NCBI GenBank assembly: GCA_016711705.1
Contig: JADJSK010000001.1
Span: 620,001 to 684,000 of the forward strand
Source: Candidatus Brachybacter algidus
GTDB taxonomy: Bacteria; Bacteroidota; Bacteroidia; Chitinophagales; Saprospiraceae
Reading direction: 5' to 3'
DNA: 64,000 nucleotides
Below the pieces are notes generated by a model. It was not told where the DNA came from. It saw only the letters and a program-made list of their open reading frames with translations, and did no database searches. Of the stretch, positions 56,764 to 64,000 are shown one piece after another. Positions within the stretch are counted from its first letter, which is position 1. Each line of letters begins with the position of its first letter. The translations under genes and the position numbers were made by a program.

Positions 56764-58017
56764 ATGGCTGAAGTAATAATGATGCCCCGCCTTAGTGATA
56801 CTATGGAAGAGGGAAATATAGTTGGTTGGTTGAAAAAAGTTGGTGATAAAGTTAGTCCCGGCGATATCTTGGCAGAAGTAGAGACAGATAAAGCTACGAT
56901 GGAGTTAGAGAGCTTTTATGAGGGTACATTATTGCATATTGGTGTTCCTGAAGGAACAATTGCTGTCGGCGCATTGCTTGCCATAATCGGAAAAGATGGA
57001 GAAGATATTTCCGGATTACTCTCCGGTAATGGTGCAAGTAATATGCCAGCTACTGAGCAGACTAAAGCGGATACAGCGTCTGCACAAGAAAAGCCTGACT
57101 CTGCAGAAGAAACTCAGCCAAAAGAAGAAGATAAAAAGAATGAAACCCCTTCATCCGCAGATAGCCGTGTCAAAGCAAGTCCTTTAGCTAAAGCCATTGC
57201 AAGTGACAAAGGAATAGACATATCTAAAGTTCATGGCTCTGGAGATGGTGGCAGAATCATTAAGCATGATATTGAAACATACTCTGAACAACCATCAGCA
57301 GCTTCTGTTCCTAGTCGCACCATAAATACATCCGGTGAAGCATACAAAGACTATCCACTAACCCAGATCAGAAAAACAATAGCTAGACGACTTGGTGAAA
57401 GTATGTTTACAGCACCCCACTTCTATCTTACACTTGAAGTGGATATGGAGGCAGCGATGCAAGCCAGAGAAGCTCTGAATAAGGGAGGAGAAGTCAAAAT
57501 ATCATACAATGATCTAGTTATAAAAGCTGTATCATTAGCACTTGTCAAGCATCCTCAAGTAAATTCTTCATGGATGAATGATTTTATTCGTGAGAATTAT
57601 GTCGTAAATATTGGTGTGGCGGTTGCAGTAGGTGAAGGTTTGTTAGTTCCTGTGGTTAAAAATGCCAATTTTAAATCACTCTCAGAGATTAATTCAGAAG
57701 TTAAGACACTTGCAGGTAAGGCTAAAGACAAAAAACTTGGTTTGGATGAGATGCAAGGCAACACATTCACGATCTCTAATCTTGGTATGTTTGACATTGA
57801 AGCATTTACTGCTATTATCAATCCTCCGGATGCTTGTATTCTTGCAGTAGGAACCATTGTTGCGAAACCTGTAGTGAAAAATGGCGCTGTCGTAGCCGGC
57901 AACACTATGAAAGTCACCTTGTCGTGTGATCACAGAGTTGTAGATGGCGCTGTAGGAGCAAAATTCTTGCAGACTTTTAAGGGTTATATGGAGAATCCGG
58001 TGACGATGTTGTTGTAA
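56764..58017 (+). CDS. Dihydrolipoamide acetyltransferase, E2 of pyruvate dehydrogenase
   Basis: 417 residues. Passes the acetyl group from E1 to coenzyme A. One lipoyl domain (1-78; lipoyl-lysine 43 in ETDKATME), an Ala/Glu/Lys-rich linker, a peripheral-subunit-binding domain (about 137-172: VKASPLAKAIASDKGIDISKVHGSG) and a catalytic domain with His390 and Asp394 in SCDHRVVDGA. The MPRLSDTMEEG start is of the pyruvate rather than the oxoglutarate class. The E1 genes are not adjacent. It has its own promoter 19 bases upstream. Confidence 0.93.
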   Translation: MAEVIMMPRLSDTMEEGNIVGWLKKVGDKVSPGDILAEVETDKATMELESFYEGTLLHIGVPEGTIAVGALLAIIGKDGEDISGLLSGNGASNMPATEQTKADTASAQEKPDSAEETQPKEEDKKNETPSSADSRVKASPLAKAIASDKGIDISKVHGSGDGGRIIKHDIETYSEQPSAASVPSRTINTSGEAYKDYPLTQIRKTIARRLGESMFTAPHFYLTLEVDMEAAMQAREALNKGGEVKISYNDLVIKAVSLALVKHPQVNSSWMNDFIRENYVVNIGVAVAVGEGLLVPVVKNANFKSLSEINSEVKTLAGKAKDKKLGLDEMQGNTFTISNLGMFDIEAFTAIINPPDACILAVGTIVAKPVVKNGAVVAGNTMKVTLSCDHRVVDGAVGAKFLQTFKGYMENPVTMLL

Positions 58018-58075
58018 GATTAAATTTATCTTATTTAGAAACGATTAATATTTTATCATTTTAAACTTCACACCC

Positions 58076-58450
58076 ATGAAGGATTTAATTTTCAAAGATG
58101 AATGTTTCCAAATTATTGGGAATTGTATGACTATTCATAGAATACTTGGTCGAGGTTTTAAGGAAATAGTTTACAAAGACGCTTTAGTAATTGAATTAGA
58201 AAAGGCAAAAATCCCTTTCAGCCGAGAGAAAGAGTTTTCAATAAAATACAAAGGAGTGATTTTACCTCATAGTTACTTTGCTGATTTTGTTGTAATGGAT
58301 AAGATCATTCTTGAAATTAAGAGTGTATCTGAAATAAGAAGTGATTTTTATGCTCAGACAATTAATTATCTAAAAGTTTCTGGTCTTAAGTTGGGTCTTA
58401 TAGTCAACTTTGGAGAGCCAACATTACAATATAGAAGAGTAGTTCTTTAA
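58076..58450 (+). CDS. GxxExxY protein
   Basis: 124 residues of the GxxExxY family: Gly27, Glu30 and Tyr33 in RGFKEIVYKDAL. The core FADFVVMDKIILEIKSV has the D...ExK arrangement of a PD-(D/E)xK nuclease fold, so nucleic-acid cleavage or binding is possible but unproven. Full length for the family. It lies 58 bases after the E2 gene and is followed within 60 bases by a structured ~195-bp repeat array. Confidence 0.88.
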   Translation: MKDLIFKDECFQIIGNCMTIHRILGRGFKEIVYKDALVIELEKAKIPFSREKEFSIKYKGVILPHSYFADFVVMDKIILEIKSVSEIRSDFYAQTINYLKVSGLKLGLIVNFGEPTLQYRRVVL

Positions 58451-58504
58451 AATAAATATTCCGGAGTCTGCTAAATATTGAATGATATTTTTAACAAATA
58501 TTCA

Positions 58505-59033
58505 TTTGTGAAAATTCGTGTAATTCGTGACAAATAATAGCTTTAAGAATTTATATTTATCCAAGATCTACTTGTAATTTCCTTTTTCTTTTAGCCACTA
58601 ATTTCACTAATGATGCTTCACATCTTACACGAATTTATAGTCTGTTACAGGATTATTTAGGCTCAATAAGCAAAGTAATGTCCTCCAATTTATGGCTTAT
58701 TCGTGAAAATTCGTGTAGTTCGTGGCAAAAAAAAACTTTGTGAATTTTATATGTTTACATGATCTACTTGATATTATTCTTTTTTCTTTTGCCACTAATT
58801 TCACTAATGATGCTTCGCATCTAACACGAATTTATAGTCTGTTACAGGATTATTTAGGCTCAATAAGCAAAGTAATGTCATCCAATTTATGGCTTATTCG
58901 TGAAAATTCGTGTAATTCATGGCAAATAAAAACTTTGTGAATTTTATATGTTTATTTGATCTACTTGCAATTTAATCTTTTTTCTTCTTGCCACTAATTT
59001 CACTAATGATGCTTCGCATCTAACACGAATTTT
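58505..59033. repeat. Tandem ~195-bp repeats downstream of the GxxExxY gene
   Basis: Units at 58505-58699, 58700-58896 and 58897-59033 (partial). Each starts TTCGTGAAAATTCGTGTAAT, then GTGGCAAA, and later holds TTTTGCCACTAATTTCAC, the small hairpin GATGC-TTC-GCATC and ACACGAATTT. AAATTCGTGT/ACACGAATTT and GTGGCAAAA/TTTTGCCAC are nested inverted repeats, so each unit can fold into a long hairpin. No ORF. The last 50 bases before the next gene (59034-59082) are featureless. Confidence 0.88.
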
Positions 59034-59082
59034 TGGTGTTACTTTATGCTCCATTCTTTCATTTATTCTGTTTTTAATTGTT

Positions 59083-59985
59083 TCATTTTACAGGTAATTT
59101 TAATCCAAACCGCTCATTCATCCCATAAATACCCTGACTACCACCCGTATGCACATAAACGATATTGGAACCTTCAGGAAAGTGATCATTATTTATCTTA
59201 TCGAATAATCCATAAAGTGCCTTCCCATTGTATATGGGGTCGATCACGATATTGGTATCATCATACCATGTCTTGATAAAATCAATCAACTCAGGTTGAA
59301 TCTTTGCATAACCTCCAAAATGACAGTCAGGCCAGATCTCTAAATCATCAAAATCTAATTGGTTGAATTTATTTTGTAAATGAGAAACAGCATCCATCTT
59401 TAATACCGGAACTGCTATTATTTTTAAATGTTTATTATCGTTGGTTATCATTCCGGCTATCGTTCCTCCAGTGCCTAAGGGACATACTATGTGAGAAACA
59501 CCAGGCAATTGCAATATAATTTCAGTAACAATTTCTGAAGTTCCTTTCAGCGCTTCCTCATTAGAACCGCCTTCAGGAAGAAAGTAGGAATTATTTTCAA
59601 TCCCTCTACCCTCTTCCAACATCTTTTTAAAAGTTACTTTGTCGAAATATCTCAACTCCATGCCATTATCAGCACAAGCTTTTAAAGTATGATTATTGGG
59701 ATCTGCATAAGCAGCATTTACATAACCGATCGTAGGAATATTAATATATTTTCCTGCCTGACTGACTGCCAAAAGGTGGTTGGAATAGGCTCCACCAAAG
59801 GTTTCAATGACTTTAAATTGTCCTTTTATTATTTCCTCTATATTGTATTTAAGCTTTCTAAATTTGTTGCCTTCGATGACCGGATGAATCAGATCGTCGC
59901 GTTTGATAAATATGTTAACCCTTTTCTTCGTAAATAATTGGTTAGAAATTCTTTCGAGCGGACTGGCTAATACATCTAAATTCAT
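59083..59985 (-). CDS. ACC deaminase/D-cysteine desulfhydrase family PLP enzyme
   Basis: 300 residues from MNLDVLASPLE (59985), one base after the stop of the GH20 gene; longer starts would overlap it. Fold-type II PLP enzyme: PLP lysine 41 in EGNKFRKLKYN, GGAYSNHLLA binds the carboxylate, PLGTGGTIAGM the phosphate. Family members break down 1-aminocyclopropane-1-carboxylate or D-cysteine to an oxoacid and ammonia; in Bacteroidota D-cysteine desulfhydration is the likelier activity. Cotranscribed with the hexosaminidase. Confidence 0.87.
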   Translation of the reverse strand: MNLDVLASPLERISNQLFTKKRVNIFIKRDDLIHPVIEGNKFRKLKYNIEEIIKGQFKVIETFGGAYSNHLLAVSQAGKYINIPTIGYVNAAYADPNNHTLKACADNGMELRYFDKVTFKKMLEEGRGIENNSYFLPEGGSNEEALKGTSEIVTEIILQLPGVSHIVCPLGTGGTIAGMITNDNKHLKIIAVPVLKMDAVSHLQNKFNQLDFDDLEIWPDCHFGGYAKIQPELIDFIKTWYDDTNIVIDPIYNGKALYGLFDKINNDHFPEGSNIVYVHTGGSQGIYGMNERFGLKLPVK

Positions 59986-59986
59986 C

Positions 59987-62308
59987 TTAATCGACAACAA
60001 TCTCATCACAGAATAACCAGGCTTCATTTCCTGCTCCTTGCAAACCATCTTTAATGATACCGTGCCTTTTGGCCAATATTTTTATATATCGATAAGATGA
60101 TCCATTGAGATAGATCTTAGCTTTTATGATTTTATCATTTTCAGTTTGCTCAGCAGACTTTTCAATTTTTACCCATTGGTCTTTTTCGTTTGCTCCAAAT
60201 ACTTCAATTGATCGAGGTCCATAGACCCATTGACCATTTGCATTGTAAAATCTCAGTTCTACATGATGTAAAGCATTACTTTCGTTCAAATCTATAATTG
60301 CTTCCAGATCTTTTCCTAAAAAGCCCAACCATTCATCACCACCATAATTATCGTTCGCTCCAATCATGCCATTTACTAAGGCTGACTTACCTCCTGAATT
60401 ATATTTTTCATTAGGTTCATTTGTTAGTTGAATTTCCTTTCCACTTGCCAGATTAATATTGAATTCTTTCCTTATTGTAGAATAAATTTGATCATTTGTA
60501 GTATCAACTAATCTCGCCTCAATAGTGCCGGATTCAGATAACCCAGCAGGTTCAGTGAATGGTAACCATGCTGTATTCGATTTGTTCTTACTTATCCTAT
60601 ACTGCAGCATATTTTTTGGGGCATCTGATGTGATATTGGCTAATAAATTGCCTGCATTTTGAATGGTATTAATATCAAGTGAAAAGAAATGTTTTGCATA
60701 GTTTATTTCCCATGCATCCAGCCTGGAAATTTGCCGGGTCAATTTTGACAGAAAATTATTGTAATTTTTGGTTGACTCTTGCGACCACAAGGCCTCTGCA
60801 AGTGCAAAGGATCTGGGATAAGCCATGTATTGCAAGTGTTCAGGAGTAGCAATATATTCGGCCCATAGATTTGCTTGGCCTCCTAAAATGTATTTTTGCT
60901 TTTCAATTGGCAACTTAGAAGGGATTGGATCAAATGTATACACTTTCTTTAATGTCAGGAATCCACCGATAGCAATTGGCTCTCCGGCATTCTTTGATTG
61001 ATATTGATCAAAGTAACAATGTGAACCCGGAGTCATCACCACTTCATGATTCTGATTAGCTGCTTCCATTCCTCCAGCTGTACCTCTCCAAGACATTACC
61101 ACAGCATTTGGAGCCAATCCCCCTTCCAGGATTTCATCCCAGCCGATCATGATTCTTCCTCTTGAATTGATATGCTTTTCGATTCTTTTGATGAAATATG
61201 ATTGAAGCCCATGTTCGTCTTTCAACTTTTCTTTTTTTATCAAATCTTGACAAAACTTGCTTTCTTTCCATTGCTTTTTTGGAACTTCATCCCCACCTAC
61301 ATGGATCATTTTAGATGGAAATATCGCCATGATCTCATCCAGTACATTATTCAGAAAAGTAAATGTTTCCTCCTTTGGGCAGAAAATATCTTCAAATACA
61401 CCCCATGTCGTAGACGCCTCGATTGTTTTCCCTGTACATCCATATTCCGGATAAGCAGATAAGGCAGCTGTGGCATGTCCCGGCATTTCTATCTCCGGAA
61501 CGACAGTGATAAACCTCTCTGAAGCGTATCGAACTATCTCTTTGGCCTCTTCTTGCGTATAGAAATGACAATATTTTTTACCATCATATTCTATTGGCCT
61601 GTCACTGTAATGCCCTATTCTGGTTTCCTTCCTGCAGTTTGCAATTGTCGTTAATTTAGGGTATTTTTTGATCTCGATCCTCCATCCCTGATCATCTGTA
61701 AGGTGCCAATGAAAATAATTCATTTTTTGAAAGGCAAGCATATCTATGTATTTTTTGACTGCGGCAAGACCGAAAAAGTGCCTTGATTCATCCATGTGCA
61801 TTCCACGGTAAGAGAATCTGGGGTAATCATAAATTTCACCGCAAGGTATTTCAAGCTTGACATTTCTGTTTTTGCTAATATCTTTATTTTCTATTGGAAA
61901 GAGTTGCTTTAATGTTTGGGTTGCGTAAAATGCCCCCCGCTCTTCTTTGTAAATAATGGTAATTTTTTCTTTGGATATGATCAGGTGATAAGCATCTGCG
62001 TGAGTGAACGTATCAGATTGAATAAATTGGATAGGATTTTGATTACCAGTAGACTTTAATAATTTTATCTCAAAATACTTTTCTAACCACTTATTGAAAT
62101 CCAGCATTGGATCTATCTTCGGTGTTTTAGAAAAGGTAAAATTTTGAACAGTCCTAAAATCATAAACTCCTGACCCTGCAGAAATCCTGACTGGCTGTGG
62201 TATAATATTAAAATCCTTTATTGCATTTGCCCTCGAATTTGAAACAACGACAAATAAAGCAAAAAGAATAATTGTATATCTGAATTTTAAGCCAACTAAA
62301 AACTTCAT
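59987..62308 (-). CDS. Beta-N-acetylhexosaminidase, GH20
   Basis: 773 residues. Cleaves terminal N-acetylhexosamine from chitin or glycoprotein glycans or peptidoglycan fragments by substrate-assisted catalysis. Signal peptide (basic start, IILFALFVVVSNSRANA), GH20b domain (about 35-160), catalytic TIM barrel with RGMHMDESRHFFGLAAVKKYIDML, HWHLTDDQGWRIEIKKYP and the catalytic Asp-Glu pair in HVGGDE near 340, then a C-terminal F5/8-like beta-sandwich (about 630-770) that may bind sugar. No T9SS tag is seen, so it is probably periplasmic. Upstream of the ACC-deaminase-like gene by one base. Confidence 0.93.
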   Translation of the reverse strand: MKFLVGLKFRYTIILFALFVVVSNSRANAIKDFNIIPQPVRISAGSGVYDFRTVQNFTFSKTPKIDPMLDFNKWLEKYFEIKLLKSTGNQNPIQFIQSDTFTHADAYHLIISKEKITIIYKEERGAFYATQTLKQLFPIENKDISKNRNVKLEIPCGEIYDYPRFSYRGMHMDESRHFFGLAAVKKYIDMLAFQKMNYFHWHLTDDQGWRIEIKKYPKLTTIANCRKETRIGHYSDRPIEYDGKKYCHFYTQEEAKEIVRYASERFITVVPEIEMPGHATAALSAYPEYGCTGKTIEASTTWGVFEDIFCPKEETFTFLNNVLDEIMAIFPSKMIHVGGDEVPKKQWKESKFCQDLIKKEKLKDEHGLQSYFIKRIEKHINSRGRIMIGWDEILEGGLAPNAVVMSWRGTAGGMEAANQNHEVVMTPGSHCYFDQYQSKNAGEPIAIGGFLTLKKVYTFDPIPSKLPIEKQKYILGGQANLWAEYIATPEHLQYMAYPRSFALAEALWSQESTKNYNNFLSKLTRQISRLDAWEINYAKHFFSLDINTIQNAGNLLANITSDAPKNMLQYRISKNKSNTAWLPFTEPAGLSESGTIEARLVDTTNDQIYSTIRKEFNINLASGKEIQLTNEPNEKYNSGGKSALVNGMIGANDNYGGDEWLGFLGKDLEAIIDLNESNALHHVELRFYNANGQWVYGPRSIEVFGANEKDQWVKIEKSAEQTENDKIIKAKIYLNGSSYRYIKILAKRHGIIKDGLQGAGNEAWLFCDEIVVD

Positions 62309-62436
62309 AGAGTCATTTTAAATATGAAATAATGCATCGTAAAGTTATATAATTATACCTGCCTAACCTAAAAAGAAAAACTCCGAATAATTTCGAAGCC
62401 TTTCTTATTTTTAGCTCTGAAAGAGCGTTTCCCACA

Positions 62437-62460
62437 AGGGTTGGTTGAAAGGCCAACCCT
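62437..62460. other. Hairpin in the 3' flank of the TonB receptor gene
   Basis: AGGGTTGG (62437-62444) pairs perfectly with CCAACCCT (62453-62460), 8-base loop, six bases beyond the receptor stop. No T-run follows on the minus strand, so it may be an mRNA 3' stabiliser rather than an intrinsic terminator. Confidence 0.45.
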
Positions 62461-62466
62461 ATAAAA

Positions 62467-64000
62467 TTATAGAGTAAATTTTAATCCAACATAAAATCGC
62501 CTTCCCGCTTGTGGAAAATATCCAACAGCGCTAAAATAGTCACCACCTTCTTTCTGAACCGTAGGATCCCCTTCGGATGCATCATATCCACCTGCTTTAA
62601 ATCTGTAAATCCATCCATTATTGACAAATATTTTATCAAATGCATTATCCAATCGGAAATCAAGAGTTAATCCCGTCTTTTTAAATTTGAAAGGCACTTG
62701 AATTGAAAAACCATGCAAGGTATAACCATCCAATTGTGCAAATTCATTAGAAGTGTTGTCTAAATACTGGCTGCTGACATATTTGTAATTATAAGATAAA
62801 GCTGCTCTTTTGAATAAATTTTGAGTTGTGGAGAAAGGATTAAAACTAATTTGTCCAAAAAGATAGCCTTCGGACTGAATGAGATATCAGTTGTTCCAAG
62901 GGATCTCGCTTCCTGATCAAGATATTCAAATTCACCATCTACAATGGCACTTGCATCGATAAATTCTGTAAAGTCAGGGATCTTGTTTTTACTCAATGCG
63001 AGATTTGAATTCAATGACACCCAATCAGAAATTTTATATTTAAAATCCAACTCAACGCCTATTCGATAGCTTTCGTCCACATTAAACCTTGTATATGCGC
63101 CTACATCATTGATCTTACCGGTAAGCACCAATTGGTCTTTGTACCACATAGTATATTGATTGAACGTAAGTTGGAATTTATTTGCAGTATATCTGTATCC
63201 AATTTCTGAATTGATCAATCTTTCAGGATTTGGCAACTTTCCGGGCGCAGCATCTGTAAAATCATCTCTATTTGGTTCTTTATGTGCAACACCGCCATAT
63301 AAATAAAAGCTACTGATCTCATTCAAGTAATATGATAACCCTAATTTTGGGTTAAAAAAGGTATAGCTTTTACTCAATTGAGTAAGGTCATTGGTAGTAT
63401 TTAAACCTTCGTATTCATATTTAATATTTCGGCCCTGAAAATCTGCTAAAACACTAATATTATTAAATCTCTTTTCCCCTTTTAGGAAGACACTACTCTC
63501 AAATTTATTTGCTTCATTCGAATAGTATTCTCTTGGCTTCCAAACATTTATTTGTTCGATGGTCTTAATTATTCCATAATGTTTTCCGGCATAATTTTGG
63601 GCATTTCCGCCTATTTGTATATTCCATTTATTTGCTTTAAAACCATATAATAAATTGATACCCAATAAATCATTGTCCAACCATCGCTCTCTGACCAGGC
63701 TTACATCCTGAAATTCCACATCCTCAAAATAGTCATTGATGTTTTCTTCCCGATATTGATTGTAGTAGCCTTTACCCAGTGTATTGTAAAAAGTTAATTT
63801 TAAGGAAGATTTTTTAAAATCGTATGTTCCAATGATTCTGCTGTACAATTGGCTATAATTGTCTGTTTCATCATCAAAAAAGGTACCATTACTCTTCAAT
63901 CCTGCTGAGTTGTAAGTTGATTTATTATCTGTGAGATAATATTGTATAGGCATGCCATTCCATGCCTGATAAGTCCGCTCTTTTCCCCAATAAATATTGG
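62467..64000 (-). CDS. TonB-dependent receptor, C-terminal part, frameshifted and cut by the window end
   Basis: More than 510 residues of an outer-membrane beta-barrel. The reading frame enters from 64000 (NIYWGKERTYQAWNGMP, a family hallmark) and runs to about 62862. There one missing T (A5 run 62857-62861 on the plus strand) breaks it into KAIFLDKLVLI and a stop at 62760. Repaired, it reads KAIFFGQISFNPFSTTQNLFKRAALSYNYKYVSSQYLDNTSNEFAQLDGYTLHG and ends FYVGLKFTL at 62467. The barrel contains YYLNEISSFYLYGGVAHKEPNRDDF. Iron or cobalamin-type substrates are typical for this subgroup, but substrate is not assignable. The plug lies outside the window. Confidence 0.87.

Noticed and set aside
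58505..59033. Possible CRISPR or integron array downstream of the GxxExxY gene
   Set aside because: Units are uniform along their length with no spacers or cassettes, and no integrase is near.
59046..59276. Plus-strand 76-residue ORF at the end of the repeat array
   Set aside because: It overlaps the conserved ACC-deaminase-like gene and has no homology that I recognise.

Overview
The window is an AT-rich chromosomal segment from a member of the Bacteroidota. Four things point there. Five large secreted proteins end in the type IX secretion (T9SS) C-terminal sorting domain (YPNPA ... GxY). Several genes have the phylum-specific promoter (TTG/TTTG, about 19 bases, TAnnTTTG). SusC/FhuA-type TonB receptors carry carboxypeptidase-D-like N-termini. 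Lineage-typical families are present (DUF4833, DUF4296, short AMP nucleosidase, YfhO, LysM plus double-psi barrel). A Saprospiria/Chitinophagia-like relative is my guess only. There is no phage, integrase, transposase, CRISPR array or rRNA operon.

Layout. 0-12 kb: glutaminyl-tRNA synthetase, two giant tandem-duplicated T9SS surface proteins whose last ~1.25 kb and terminators are nearly identical, and arginyl-tRNA synthetase. 12-20 kb: a small membrane protein, cystathionine beta-synthase, a five-copy ~112-bp repeat array, a SWIM/SNF2 helicase, a YENQAD-repeat protein and a LysM protein. 20-32 kb: a secreted peptidylarginine-deiminase-like enzyme with its TonB receptor, CsaA with a MacB-type permease, AMP nucleosidase divergent from a DtxR/MntR regulator with a DtxR-like operator between them, a T9SS reprolysin-like protease, then a hairpin-rich spacer. 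32-41 kb: envelope glycan genes (GT2, YfhO, flippase), a Gfo/Idh/MocA dehydrogenase and a GH31 glucosidase. 41-54 kb: a rhomboid/RlmH/SWIM operon, SixA with a lipoprotein, a porin, a T9SS protein, an operon of two M16 peptidases plus a degenerate hydroxymethylbilane-synthase homologue, an LptF/G permease, DUF4833 and a FUSC protein. 54-64 kb: a ~328-bp repeat array ending in a large palindrome against tRNA-Ser, an exported Mn-type SOD, tRNA-His, pyruvate dehydrogenase E2, a GxxExxY protein followed by a ~195-bp repeat array, an ACC-deaminase-like enzyme, a GH20 hexosaminidase and a TonB receptor that runs off the end.

How the genes work together. Much of the window serves the cell surface: T9SS cargo, TonB receptors, porin, glycan assembly (GT2, YfhO, flippase) and glycan or peptide turnover (GH31, GH20, reprolysin, deiminase, M16). 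This is what a particle- or biofilm-associated heterotroph would carry.

Caution. Six conserved genes (glnS, LysM protein, reprolysin, flippase, second M16 peptidase, last TonB receptor) are each broken by one base, always fixable inside a short homopolymer. I read these mainly as sequencing or assembly errors, not as decay, and I annotate each as one gene. I did not find a clearly new multi-gene system. The best leads are the dead HemC homologue in the M16 operon, the GxxExxY gene with its structured repeat array, the heptamer arrays at gene ends, and the deiminase-receptor pair.
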